Of a stretch of DNA of 64,000 nt, positions 7,975-18,318 are shown piece by piece. The DNA lies in the NCBI GenBank assembly GCA_045657945.1, contig JAZOUB010000035.1, positions 3,685 to 67,684 on the forward strand. Reading direction: 5' to 3'. This DNA is from HGM04593 sp045657945 (GTDB taxonomy: Bacteria > Bacteroidota > Bacteroidia > Bacteroidales > Bacteroidaceae). Position numbers and translations under genes: made by a program. The number at the start of each line of letters is the position of its first letter. Position 1 is the stretch's first letter. Below the pieces are notes generated by a model, which did not search any database, was not told where the DNA came from, and was given only the letters and a program-made list of their open reading frames with translations.

Positions 7975-10900
7975 ATGTTTAAGCACCGTTTAACTAAATT
8001 TGGCGTGTCATCGGTTTTGGCGATGTTCATGCTTTTTATCAGCGGTTCTCTTCAGTCTTGTAAGGATTGGCTCGATGATTATCCTTATGATGACGCGGGA
8101 GACCCTGAGTGGTTGGGATCAAGTGTTTATGACTTCCTTAAAGAGGGTACACCAAATCACACTTATGCCAACTTTGTTGCTATAATTGACAGTTTGGGTG
8201 AGAAAGAGTCGCTTTCACGCACCGGTAGTAAGACTCTCTTTATTGCCGACGATGCAGCGTTTGAACGTTTTTTCAATGGCGGCAACAATGTTTGGGGTGT
8301 GACAAGTGTGAGCGAGATGACAAGAGCTCAGATGAAGATAATCCTCTACAACTCCATGCTTGACAATGCCATGTTGCTCGACATGCTTTCAAACACCGGT
8401 ATAGCAACTAACCAGGAGGGCACATGTCTCCGTCGCTGGTCTTCATCAAAGGTGATAGACACAATTCCTCTTGTTGTAAGTTCTGACTTGGAGAATCAAG
8501 CCAACGTAACGTACTGTTATCACGCCAATTGGCCTACATACAACCAGTATTGGGATGTGTTGCGCGGTAAGGACAGAACCGAGAAGATGCGTCTTGCAAT
8601 GGATGGTTCAAGACCTATGATGGTGCATATCCTTGGTGATTACTTGAGAAAGAACAATATCAAGACTTCTGACATTGAGTTTCTCTTTACCAAGAAGGGT
8701 AATGTACAAAAGAGTTTTGCCGACGGCGATGCCTTTATCTATGGAAACAAGATAGTCTCAAGCGATGTGGATTTCGGTTCTTATTCAGATGATTCATTGA
8801 CAATTACCTGTAAGAACGGTTATCTCTACCGTATGGACTCACTCCTCTTGCCACCCTCTAATATGGCCGAAGAGTTGCGCAAGCATCCCGATACCAGAAT
8901 CTTCAGTCACTTGCTCGACCGTTTCTGCGTTCCCGTCTATGATGAGACGATTACAAAGGAGTACAATGCATACTACAAGACAAACGACAGTGTCTTCAAA
9001 CTCTGTTATTTCACCGATTCTTACTCTTCGCACCCAATGCTCGAGAGTTCGCATAGCAATCCTACAAGCGAGGAGAGATTGAATATAGATCCGGGTAAGA
9101 ATAATCTTGGAGCATCTTCATCAATGGCCGAGGATATGGCTGCGATGTTTGTTCCCAATGACGATGCTCTTTATAGCTACTTTGCAGATGAAGACGGTGA
9201 CGGTCACTTCCTTTTGGCGCGTTTTGCGCCAAATGCCGAGGTACGCGACTTTGAGAGTCTGATGTCTGCGCTTGACAGTGTACCACAGAAGAATATCGCT
9301 CCATTACTTAACAACTTGATGAAATCCTCTTTCGCCAAGACTGTGTTGAGTAAGTTCGACAGGATTACGGACGATGCCAATGAATTGATGAATATTACCG
9401 CAAACCACGTGGACGAATGCGTTATTGCAAACAACGGTGTTATTTATATATTGAACGACGTGTTCGGCCCCGGTGCTTATGAGGCGGTTTCTGCTCCAAC
9501 TCTTGTGAACGACAATATGGGTGTCATGCGTAATGTGATTAACCAGTTGCGTTATGACTACTATCTGCTCGCAATGGATGCAAACTACTCATTGATTATT
9601 CCCGATGATAATCATTTCGTATATTATGATCCACTTACAGTGACAAGGGATGACAAAGGCGAATTGCTGACAAACGCAGAGCCAAAGGCATACTCGTTCC
9701 ACTATGATACCAAGAAACCAAAGGCAAACGGTGCTTTGAAATTCTGGGCCAATGTCTATAAATTCAATCCTGTAACATATGAAATTGTTGATACATTGAC
9801 AGATCAGGAATATTCTGTAACAGGTACCCAGTTCGGCGGTATCGGCACTTTTGCGGCAAACCGCTTTACCGACTTGATGGAGAGCCTTATTATAGTGCAT
9901 GATGATGAGGACGGCTTTAAGCCCGATGTCAAATACTACCAGACAAAGGGATACGCCACAATCAAGGTTGATGCCAGTGACCCCCACAATATAAAGATGT
10001 ATGGTGGTGAGCAGCTCGAGAGAGGTACAAGCATCGCTGTAGCAAGTAGTACTAATCATGAAAACGGTGTAACATATTGCACCGTTCCCGGTGAGGAGAA
10101 TACTTCTGGTAGTCTTCATTCGGGTGTTCCAACACCTCCAACCAGGTCGGTGTACGAGAACATGCAGATGAAGGCGGCATCGGAGTATGAAAAATTCTAT
10201 GAGTTCTTCAATGTTTGCTACCCCGGCGCGAACTATGCTTCAAAAACCGATAGCGGTCTGGTGAAGAAGGTGTTTGATTGCAAGAATGAAAAGGCTTTGA
10301 GCGATTCAATCTTGCGCTATTCTATCTTCTATACCAATACATCTGATACCAAGGCATATACAAAGAATACTATACCATTTTTCAATATCTACCATTATAC
10401 GGTATATGCTCCTTCAAACGAATCGATACAGGAGATGCACGAACTTGGTCTTCCTACATGGGAGCAGGTGACTGCCCAGGCCGATGCCGGTAACAAAGCA
10501 AAGGCTGCCTCAATGTTGGCATCTATCATCAACTTTGCGAAGTATCATTTCCAGGATAATTCAATTTATGTTGACAATACACCTATTACAACAATTAACC
10601 CATCAACAGGTAAGTCTGAACCTGGCAAGAACTTTGCAACTGCGGTAATCGACGAAAAGACAAACCGTTTCTACGAACTGCAGGTAATGAGAGAGGGCAA
10701 CACATTTACAGTCCAGGGCGAGATTGGTGAGCCAAGACGAGTTGTTACAACCGGTGAGGAGAACAAGGATTGGAATATCATGTGCCGTGACAATGTATAT
10801 ACATCAGGCGGAACAGGTCCTTCTGCAACCCTTAGCAACTACTCATCTTCGTCATACACAGTTCTTCAGCCAATTGATGGCGCTCTCTTGAACAAGTCGA

Positions 10901-11370
10901 TGTTCGGTTACGACGGCCGTTTCAAGCGATTTGCAAAGAATGGCCGCACTGTAGATGCTATGTATGTTGACGGAACCGGTGCTGTTGAGGTGGATGGTAA
11001 GAAATGCTATCTGGTTGCAACTGTTGGTAATATAAAGATTGCAGGTCTTGACAATGTTCAGGAGGTTCACAAGGCCGGTTACCTGATGAAGGTTATCGAT
11101 GAAAGCGATTCTGAATATGATAACTATTTGACACGTGAGAAACTCATCGTGAAGGAGAGCCAGAATGTGCTTGTTACCGACGAAGGATTCTGGGTTAAGG
11201 TAATTGAAACCAAGGTTTCGGGTAAGACTGTCGTTTCATACGAGTATAAGACCATTGAGGAAGATGGTATTATATATAAGGTGAAATTGAATAACGACGG
11301 TTCAATTAAGGAAGATGGAAAAGTCCAGGTTGGAGTAGTCGCTCCTGAAGAGGGTGCTGATAACAACTGA
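7975..11370 (+). CDS. Multi-domain fasciclin (FAS1) lipoprotein
   Basis: This 1131-residue surface lipoprotein has its lipobox Cys at about residue 29 (GSLQSC). Several FAS1 domains are recognisable by their paired H1/H2 motifs. The first spans about residues 45-300 (TLFIADDAAFERFF, then NGYLYRMDSLLLPP). The second spans about 370-500 (AMFVPNDDALYSYF, then NGVIYILNDVFGPG). A third covers the second half (YTVYAPSNESIQEM near 813). FAS1 domains usually mediate adhesion or protein-protein and protein-glycan contacts. The gene opens a six-gene operon and lies 28 nt ahead of a SusC gene, so it is probably a surface accessory of that transporter. The ligand cannot be inferred. Confidence 0.85.
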   Translation: MFKHRLTKFGVSSVLAMFMLFISGSLQSCKDWLDDYPYDDAGDPEWLGSSVYDFLKEGTPNHTYANFVAIIDSLGEKESLSRTGSKTLFIADDAAFERFFNGGNNVWGVTSVSEMTRAQMKIILYNSMLDNAMLLDMLSNTGIATNQEGTCLRRWSSSKVIDTIPLVVSSDLENQANVTYCYHANWPTYNQYWDVLRGKDRTEKMRLAMDGSRPMMVHILGDYLRKNNIKTSDIEFLFTKKGNVQKSFADGDAFIYGNKIVSSDVDFGSYSDDSLTITCKNGYLYRMDSLLLPPSNMAEELRKHPDTRIFSHLLDRFCVPVYDETITKEYNAYYKTNDSVFKLCYFTDSYSSHPMLESSHSNPTSEERLNIDPGKNNLGASSSMAEDMAAMFVPNDDALYSYFADEDGDGHFLLARFAPNAEVRDFESLMSALDSVPQKNIAPLLNNLMKSSFAKTVLSKFDRITDDANELMNITANHVDECVIANNGVIYILNDVFGPGAYEAVSAPTLVNDNMGVMRNVINQLRYDYYLLAMDANYSLIIPDDNHFVYYDPLTVTRDDKGELLTNAEPKAYSFHYDTKKPKANGALKFWANVYKFNPVTYEIVDTLTDQEYSVTGTQFGGIGTFAANRFTDLMESLIIVHDDEDGFKPDVKYYQTKGYATIKVDASDPHNIKMYGGEQLERGTSIAVASSTNHENGVTYCTVPGEENTSGSLHSGVPTPPTRSVYENMQMKAASEYEKFYEFFNVCYPGANYASKTDSGLVKKVFDCKNEKALSDSILRYSIFYTNTSDTKAYTKNTIPFFNIYHYTVYAPSNESIQEMHELGLPTWEQVTAQADAGNKAKAASMLASIINFAKYHFQDNSIYVDNTPITTINPSTGKSEPGKNFATAVIDEKTNRFYELQVMREGNTFTVQGEIGEPRRVVTTGEENKDWNIMCRDNVYTSGGTGPSATLSNYSSSSYTVLQPIDGALLNKSMFGYDGRFKRFAKNGRTVDAMYVDGTGAVEVDGKKCYLVATVGNIKIAGLDNVQEVHKAGYLMKVIDESDSEYDNYLTREKLIVKESQNVLVTDEGFWVKVIETKVSGKTVVSYEYKTIEEDGIIYKVKLNNDGSIKEDGKVQVGVVAPEEGADNN

Positions 11371-11398
11371 TTGGTGATGTAGAAAAAACATAATAGCT

Positions 11399-14300
11399 AT
11401 GATAAAAATAAAGCATTTATTTCTGCTCGTGCTTTTCTGCTTGGTAAGCAGCAGTGTGTTTGCACAAAAAAGTGCGAGAATTTCGGGTACGATTACAAGC
11501 GATGCCGAAGGACCGCTGATTATGGTGAACGTCACCGAGCGTGACCCGAACAATCGTATCATTGAAGCTTGTGTGACTGACTTTGAGGGTAACTTCTCTA
11601 TGGTCGTAAAGAATACAAGCAATGTTCTTGAGGTTTCTTATGTGGGTTATAAGACTCAGCGTCTTGAAATCGGTAGCCGCACAGTGTTCAACATAAAGAT
11701 GGTCGAGGACAATCTTCTCGATCAGGTTGACATCGTTGCCGAGCAGCGCACCCGTACCGGTGGTCTTGATATCCTTGAGCGTGAGATGACTCACGCTACA
11801 CAAAAGATCAGCATGGATGAGATGGACGGTCTTTCGTTTGCTTCTGTTGACGAGGCACTCCAGGGTCAGATTGCCGGTCTTGATGTCGTGTTCAACTCCG
11901 GCGACGTCGGTTCAGGTACACAGATGCGTCTGCGTGGTAACTCTGCGTTGAGTAGTGAGATTGATGCAACACCTCTTATTGTTGTAGATGACAACATCTT
12001 TGAGGTTGAAGCGTTTGATCCTGAAAAAACCAATGCCGAAGATTTTGCCGAGCTTCTTATGATCAATACCGAGGATATTGCCGAGATTGAGGTGTTGAAA
12101 GATGCTGCTTCTTGTGCCGTGTGGGGTTCACGTGGTGCCAATGGTGTCATCAAAATCAAGACAAAGCGCGGTAAGCGTGGTCCTACACGTGTGAACTTTA
12201 CATACAAGTTCAAAGATAAATGGACTCCAAGCGGTTACAATCTGCTCAATGGTGATGACTACACAATGCTCATCAAGCAGGCTCTCTTCAATGTAGATCA
12301 GAAGGGTGTTGATATTCCTGAGCTTAACTATGAGCAAACATTCCCTGAGTATCAGAACTACAACAACAACACCGATTGGGTTGATGCCGTTTCAAAGCAT
12401 GGCTACAGAAACGAGTATAGCCTTAACCTCAGTGGTGGTGGTGAGAAAGCTACATTCCGCATCTCAGGTGGTTACTCAAACGAGAACGGACAGGTGATTG
12501 GTCAGAACCTTAACAGTTTCAGCTCACGTCTGGCCCTTGACTACTATGTATCTGCACGCATCAAGGTTATTGCTGACTTCGCGTTCTCATATACAAAACA
12601 GAGAAGAAATACAATGGACTTGCTCTATAACTCATTGCTGATGATGCCTAATATGAGTATCTATGAGCAGGATTCACTTGGCGTCAATACCGATGCATAC
12701 TATGCTATACTCAAGAATGGAAGTACTCCAAGGTTGTGGGAGGCAATGTCCAACAGCGGCAGAACCAAGAATCCTATAGCTGTAGGTAATTTGGCGCAGT
12801 CTTACAGCGAAAACTACAACATCAATCCGCAGATTACATTCGAGTACAACCTGCTTGGCCTTGAAGATAACGAGACACAGCTCAAGTACCGTGGTATGGT
12901 GAATTTGAATGCTTCCACAAGCTTGAGTAGCACATATCTGCCTGCAGCTCTTTCAACCGATGACTGGACTGCTGATGAAAAGAATAGATCAAGTTCCGAT
13001 GACGGCAAGAGCCTTGGCTTCACCACACGTCACCAGATGATCTTTACTCCATATCTTGGCAGTAGTGACCATTTCATGACAATGAACGCGCAGTTCGAGT
13101 TGTCAACAAGTACCGGTAACTCACAGAGCTCAACATCCATTGGTCTTCCTACCGGTAATATCAGCAGTTCAACAATCGGTGCAAAACTCTCCGGTGCAGG
13201 TACAAACAAGTGGGAGAGCCGCAATGTAAGTTTCGTTTATGATGCCCACTACTCATACAAGTCAAAGTACTCTTTGCGTCTTGCTGTCCGTGGTGAGGGT
13301 AGTACTGCAATGGGTGACGATAGAAAATGGGCTGCATTCCCATCTATATCAGCACGTTGGAATATCATCGATGAGTCTTGGATGGATTGGGCGAAACCAT
13401 ATTTGAGCATGTTGTCATTGCGTCCTGGTTTTGGTATGGACGGTCATACACCACCATCAAACAAGACCTTTAACAGCTACTCTTCTTACGGGTATAGCTA
13501 TCTGGGTATGGCTGGTTTCCAAATGGACGGTATCCGTTTGACTGACCTTCGTCGCTCCGACAAGCGTGAGTGGAACATTGGTTCGGACTTCGGTTTCTTC
13601 GATGGTTTGGTGACCGGTGCATTCAACTACTACAATGGTACAACATACGATAATATTATTCATGGTTACAAGTTGCCGTCAACAACCGGTTACTCAAGAC
13701 TTGAATACAAGAATTCCGGTACTGTTAGAAACTACGGTTGGGAGCTTAACATGAACCTCAACAATGTCAAGTTGGCGAAGGATTTCTCAATGTCAATGTA
13801 CTTTAACATCGGTAACAACTTCAACGAGATTCTTGAACTTGAAGAGGCTTATCTTGAGGAGAAGAACGGTAAGTATGAGTCACCAAGCAACTCTACGTAT
13901 CTTCCACGTATCCAGATTGGTAACCCAAGTGGTGCAATATACGGCTTCCGCTACAAGGGCGTATATCGTTACAGCTACAAGAACTGGGAAAAGGCGCTTG
14001 CCGAGGAGGAGGCTGGTCGTGACGGTACATGTCCTATCGTGCGTGATGCCGATGGCAATGTCGTTTACGAGGCTAATGGCCAGCCAAAGAAACTCGTCCT
14101 CTTCTATAACAATGAGGATGGAACGAACAGATATGAGTTCAAGGGTGGTGATGCCATCTATGAAGATATAAACCATGACGGAACAATCAACCAGCTCGAT
14201 ATTGTTTATTTGGGTAACTCCAATCCTGCTGCTCAGGGTGGTTTCGGTTTGACATTCCGTTACAAGAAATGGTCTTTGAGAACCTCATTCACATACCGTT

Positions 14301-14719
14301 TGAATGTTGATGTCGTGAACAGTTCACGTATGGCATTCGAGAATATGTCATCATTTGATAACCAGAGTGTTGCCGTTAACTGGCGTTGGCGTAAGGAGGG
14401 TGACATCACTGAGATTCCACGTGCCGTGAATGGTAATGAAAACGCATACAACTATTTGGGAAGCGACCGCTATGTAGAGGATGCTTCATACATGCGTCTC
14501 TCATACGTGCAGTTGTCATATTCTCTTGAGCCTGCATGGTTGAAGAAGGTAGGTCTCAAGAGCCTCAACCTCTATGCTTCGGCCGACAATGTTTACTTCT
14601 GGACAAAATATACAGGTCTTGAGCCTGAGGTTGCAAACGGTGGCGAGGGTATTGCATACGACAATACAAAGACACCGCGTCCACGTTCATACACACTTTC
14701 GTTGTCAGTTGGTTTCTAA
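11399..14719 (+). CDS. SusC-like TonB-dependent outer-membrane transporter (1)
   Basis: This 1106-residue transporter has a signal peptide ending SSSVFAQ. An N-terminal carboxypeptidase-regulatory-like domain follows (about residues 25-105: ISGTITSDAEGPLIMVNV to VSYVGYKTQRLEI). The plug domain (about 115-240) carries LRGNSALSS and the SusC signature VLKDAASCAVWGSRGANGV. A 22-strand-type barrel ends in SLSVGF with a terminal Phe. Such proteins import glycan fragments or peptides, powered by TonB, with SusD as a lid. The usual VVGYG stretch after the first domain is replaced by DIVAEQRTRTGG. The SusD gene follows after 12 nt. Substrate unknown; no enzyme is linked. Confidence 0.93.
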   Translation: MIKIKHLFLLVLFCLVSSSVFAQKSARISGTITSDAEGPLIMVNVTERDPNNRIIEACVTDFEGNFSMVVKNTSNVLEVSYVGYKTQRLEIGSRTVFNIKMVEDNLLDQVDIVAEQRTRTGGLDILEREMTHATQKISMDEMDGLSFASVDEALQGQIAGLDVVFNSGDVGSGTQMRLRGNSALSSEIDATPLIVVDDNIFEVEAFDPEKTNAEDFAELLMINTEDIAEIEVLKDAASCAVWGSRGANGVIKIKTKRGKRGPTRVNFTYKFKDKWTPSGYNLLNGDDYTMLIKQALFNVDQKGVDIPELNYEQTFPEYQNYNNNTDWVDAVSKHGYRNEYSLNLSGGGEKATFRISGGYSNENGQVIGQNLNSFSSRLALDYYVSARIKVIADFAFSYTKQRRNTMDLLYNSLLMMPNMSIYEQDSLGVNTDAYYAILKNGSTPRLWEAMSNSGRTKNPIAVGNLAQSYSENYNINPQITFEYNLLGLEDNETQLKYRGMVNLNASTSLSSTYLPAALSTDDWTADEKNRSSSDDGKSLGFTTRHQMIFTPYLGSSDHFMTMNAQFELSTSTGNSQSSTSIGLPTGNISSSTIGAKLSGAGTNKWESRNVSFVYDAHYSYKSKYSLRLAVRGEGSTAMGDDRKWAAFPSISARWNIIDESWMDWAKPYLSMLSLRPGFGMDGHTPPSNKTFNSYSSYGYSYLGMAGFQMDGIRLTDLRRSDKREWNIGSDFGFFDGLVTGAFNYYNGTTYDNIIHGYKLPSTTGYSRLEYKNSGTVRNYGWELNMNLNNVKLAKDFSMSMYFNIGNNFNEILELEEAYLEEKNGKYESPSNSTYLPRIQIGNPSGAIYGFRYKGVYRYSYKNWEKALAEEEAGRDGTCPIVRDADGNVVYEANGQPKKLVLFYNNEDGTNRYEFKGGDAIYEDINHDGTINQLDIVYLGNSNPAAQGGFGLTFRYKKWSLRTSFTYRLNVDVVNSSRMAFENMSSFDNQSVAVNWRWRKEGDITEIPRAVNGNENAYNYLGSDRYVEDASYMRLSYVQLSYSLEPAWLKKVGLKSLNLYASADNVYFWTKYTGLEPEVANGGEGIAYDNTKTPRPRSYTLSLSVGF

Positions 14720-14731
14720 AAGTTTACGAAT

Positions 14732-16489
14732 ATGAAGATAGTATCAAAAATATATAAGAAAACGATTCTTGCAACCATGGTTGCTTTCGGTGCAACAATG
14801 AGTTCATGTACCGACTACTTGACAATTATCCCTGCCGATGTTGTTGTTGAGGAAGAGTACTGGCAGACAAAGGATGATGTAAACGGTGTTTTGGCTACAA
14901 GTTATTTGAAACTTCTGTCCAAGGATGCTGTTCAAAGGGCTATTGTTTGGGGCGAGTTGCGCTCTGACAATATGACGTATCCAGCAAGCTACAGTACCGA
15001 CATCAAGAATATCGTCGAGGCAAATATCACCGATGAGAACTCATACTGCAATTGGAGTATCTATTACGAGGCTATCAGCAATGCAAATCTTGTGCTTGAG
15101 AGTGCTCCCCAGGTCGTAGATCGCGACCCGGACTTCTCCGAGGGTGACCTTGATGTTGTGATGGGTGAGATGTATGCGATGCGTGCTCTATGTCACTTCT
15201 ATCTTGTGCGTGCATTCCGCGACATTCCATTGGCGCTAAAGTCGGCAAAGAACGATGCGGAAATTCCGGAATATAGACAAGCGCACCCGCTTGAGGCGTT
15301 GGATCTGATTATGCAGGATCTTGACAGTGCCGAGAATAAGGTTATGAAATCGGGCGCATTCTCAACCGACCAGCAGAACTATGGCCGTATTACCAAGAAT
15401 GCAGTATTGGCAATAAAGGCCGATGTCAACTTGTGGCGTGCTGCTTTCACTAAATACTATGAGGGTACTGAATATAAGAAGGTATACTCCGAGGGTACAG
15501 TGTCTGTGCTTCCCGGTGATGACCAGAAGTATTATGATGAGTGCATCGAGCTTTGTCAAGATGTTATAGATTACATGGACGCTGCTCTTGAAGAAGAGAA
15601 TAAAGGCAAGCCGGTTGAAAAGTATCCATATAACCTTATTCCAAACCGCGGCGAAGTAGCGGAACTCGAGCGTAGCCTCCAGAGTACTGCTTATGATGAA
15701 ATCTTCGGCTCAAAGAACTCTTCTGAGTCAATCTTTGAGTTGCAGGTACAGGGTGACAATATAAAGAATGGCAAGTACAATGGCGTTTGCGATATGTATG
15801 GAACCGAGGGTACAAGTGGACAACATAGTGTAATTGTACCACAGCGGTTTGTTATATCAAACTATCAGGCGGATGACTTACGTGCATTCTCATTCACAAC
15901 CACAAAGGCCGATGAGTTCAAACCGAATGCTCCGACTCCGACTGATCCAACCTACATCGCGAAGTATGCAGCAAAGGCATCGCCTGCTGGAAGTTATCGT
16001 AAATCAGACGAGTGGGATGCTAACTGGATACTTTATCGTCGCACAGATGTCCTTCTAATGATGGCAGAGGCTATGGTTACCCGTGATGATGCAGATGAAA
16101 ACGATTATAGCATTGCTTTTGATATTGTGAAGGCTATCAACACACGTTCAAGAATTAACCCTGACGATATTGTGAATCCATTGAAGCCTGAGAATTATGA
16201 CTCCAAGGAAGACTATATGGAACTTGTACGCAAGGAACGTCTTCTTGAGCTCTCATACGAGGGCAAGCGTTGGTTCGACCTCGTTCGTCAGGCGCTTCGT
16301 GAGAAGAAAACCGATAATATAAAGTTCGTTGCCAATAAAGTCGGTAGCGGTGCAGGTGTGATAATGACAAAGATGTCCACAATCGATGGTCTCTTTATGC
16401 CGATACACATTAACGAACTCCGCTATAATAAGCTCTTGAAGCAGAACCCTGCTTATGATAAGAAAGACTCATCAATGGAGATGAATTAA
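14732..16489 (+). CDS. SusD/RagB-family substrate-binding lipoprotein (1)
   Basis: This 585-residue SusD homologue has its lipobox at MSSC (about Cys26). Helical TPR regions typical of the family include ARCHFYLVRAFRDIPL-type sequence (MRALCHFYLVRAFRDIPLAL near residue 150). The C-terminal family block KERLLELSYEGKRWFDLVR is near residue 500. It forms the hinged lid over the SusC barrel and binds ligand at the cell surface. It sits 12 nt after SusC and ahead of a second FAS1 gene, completing the first FAS1-SusC-SusD triplet. The two SusD proteins in this window are only distantly alike, so the two triplets probably take different ligands. Confidence 0.92.
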   Translation: MKIVSKIYKKTILATMVAFGATMSSCTDYLTIIPADVVVEEEYWQTKDDVNGVLATSYLKLLSKDAVQRAIVWGELRSDNMTYPASYSTDIKNIVEANITDENSYCNWSIYYEAISNANLVLESAPQVVDRDPDFSEGDLDVVMGEMYAMRALCHFYLVRAFRDIPLALKSAKNDAEIPEYRQAHPLEALDLIMQDLDSAENKVMKSGAFSTDQQNYGRITKNAVLAIKADVNLWRAAFTKYYEGTEYKKVYSEGTVSVLPGDDQKYYDECIELCQDVIDYMDAALEEENKGKPVEKYPYNLIPNRGEVAELERSLQSTAYDEIFGSKNSSESIFELQVQGDNIKNGKYNGVCDMYGTEGTSGQHSVIVPQRFVISNYQADDLRAFSFTTTKADEFKPNAPTPTDPTYIAKYAAKASPAGSYRKSDEWDANWILYRRTDVLLMMAEAMVTRDDADENDYSIAFDIVKAINTRSRINPDDIVNPLKPENYDSKEDYMELVRKERLLELSYEGKRWFDLVRQALREKKTDNIKFVANKVGSGAGVIMTKMSTIDGLFMPIHINELRYNKLLKQNPAYDKKDSSMEMN

Positions 16490-16576
16490 CGGAAAACAGT
16501 TTTTTAACAGGATCGCATCTGGGGATGAATAGAGGTTTTGAGCGGTCTTTAACAAACAATAAAACATATACATAAT

Positions 16577-18313
16577 ATGAATAAAGTTTTTAGACATAAA
16601 ATTCTGGCCGGAGCCATGTTGTTCGGTTTTATGCTTGCCGGTGCTTCTTGTCGTGACAAGGAAGAGGGTATAAAAGTGACACCCGAAACACCGGTTGCCG
16701 ACAAGACCTTGTACAAGGTTGTTGTGGATGACCCGGATTTGACCGATTTTGTCGAGGTAATAAACGCCTGTGGTGCTCATTGCGCCGACTCGTTGTTCAA
16801 TCAGTCAAGAGTATATACAGTATGGGCTCCTGTGAACGGAACATTCAATAAGGACTCCATAATAGCTGAGACTGTTGCCGATTCAACCCGCAACAGTAAC
16901 CGCGATCTTGTTTTCCGTTCATTTGTCGAGGCACACATTGCAAATCATCTTGTAGCTGCCAATGGAACACTTGACGAAGACAACACCGTGTTGCTTCTTA
17001 ATGGCAAGAATGCAATATTTGCCGGTGACTATAAGAATGGCTATACGTTCTCAGGCGTGTCTTTGGACCCAAATAACACAAATATCCGTGTGAAGAATGG
17101 TCTTCTGCACAAGATTAAATCTCCATCGGAGTACAGATACAGTATCTGGGAGTATTTGAAGATTGCCGAGGGTGTTGACGCCGTGTCAAAATACCTCTAC
17201 TCTTTCGATGTTACCGAATTCAATGAGGGACAGAGTATTGCCGGTCCTATTGTAAATGGTGAGCAGACTTTCATTGACTCTGTCTTCACAACATCAAACA
17301 AGTGGCTCGATCCATGGGGTGGTGTGGGTAACATCAACAACGAGGACTCTACATACATTGTCTATGTCCCGACCGATGAGTTGTGGGAGAAGATGATAAA
17401 GCATGCCGAGTCTCATTACAACTATGACTTCTCGTTTGCAAATTTGACCGAGGCTAAAAAAATCGAGCGTGACTCATTGCGCAGATATAACGCTCGCCTC
17501 AACAACCTCAAGTACATGACATATAGTGTGAATGAGCAGAAGCATGTTGCAAGCAGCGACTCTATGATGCCGGCTTATCGTGGTGGCAAGCGTGCGCTTT
17601 TTGCAAAGGCCGACCTTGAGAAGAATGTTATCTTCGAGAAGGAACTCTCTAACGGCGTCTTCAAGATTGTTGATGCAATGCCTTACAAGCAGACAGATTT
17701 GTGGCACGATACAATTTTCCTTGAGGGTGAGAACCAGGCAATGTGGAACTATACAGAACAGCCTGCCGAGGTTGAGGTACTTACAGCATACAAGAGCCAA
17801 CTCAACAAGGACTCAATGCTCCTTGGTGCTGAGGTTTCAGGTGGTGCATATTTCAGTTATACAAAGGACGCTGCCAATACTGCAAAGTTCAAGATTCCAA
17901 AGGTGCTCTCTGCCAAGTATCATGTAGCCATTGTATTTGTTCCAAAGAACATTACCAATGAGTTAATCGACAAGGAGAAGATGTACGAGACCAAGATGAC
18001 TGTAAAGATTCAGCAATCTCCTGGTAAAGGTAGTGCAATCAAACTCTATGAGGCAACAAGAACCAAGGCACTGTATACCGATCCATTCAAGATGGATACC
18101 TTGTTCTTGACTACCAATGGCGAGAAGGCTGTCATCCAGCCTAAATATTGCGAATTCTATGACGGTTCCACAGCAAAGGATTATAATGTTACACTTGATA
18201 TAACATCCATATTGCCTACTAATGATGAAAAGAATAATAAGGGAATAAACTATGACCCGGTTATCCGTATCGACAAGATCCTGTTTATCCCGGTTCTCGA
18301 TTCTGAAGAATAG
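16577..18313 (+). CDS. Two-domain fasciclin (FAS1) lipoprotein
   Basis: This 578-residue lipoprotein carries a lipobox at LAGASC (about Cys26). The first FAS1 domain has YTVWAPVNGTFNKDS (about residue 77) and VKNGLLHKI (about 176). The second has YIVYVPTDELWEKM (about 257) and LSNGVFKIVDAMP (about 357). The last 200 residues form a beta-rich region of unknown type. The gene opens the second triplet. It lies 87 nt after the first SusD and only 5 nt ahead of the second SusC, which argues for tight co-expression and a direct partnership with that transporter. No ligand can be assigned. Confidence 0.83.
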   Translation: MNKVFRHKILAGAMLFGFMLAGASCRDKEEGIKVTPETPVADKTLYKVVVDDPDLTDFVEVINACGAHCADSLFNQSRVYTVWAPVNGTFNKDSIIAETVADSTRNSNRDLVFRSFVEAHIANHLVAANGTLDEDNTVLLLNGKNAIFAGDYKNGYTFSGVSLDPNNTNIRVKNGLLHKIKSPSEYRYSIWEYLKIAEGVDAVSKYLYSFDVTEFNEGQSIAGPIVNGEQTFIDSVFTTSNKWLDPWGGVGNINNEDSTYIVYVPTDELWEKMIKHAESHYNYDFSFANLTEAKKIERDSLRRYNARLNNLKYMTYSVNEQKHVASSDSMMPAYRGGKRALFAKADLEKNVIFEKELSNGVFKIVDAMPYKQTDLWHDTIFLEGENQAMWNYTEQPAEVEVLTAYKSQLNKDSMLLGAEVSGGAYFSYTKDAANTAKFKIPKVLSAKYHVAIVFVPKNITNELIDKEKMYETKMTVKIQQSPGKGSAIKLYEATRTKALYTDPFKMDTLFLTTNGEKAVIQPKYCEFYDGSTAKDYNVTLDITSILPTNDEKNNKGINYDPVIRIDKILFIPVLDSEE

Positions 18314-18318
18314 TTTGT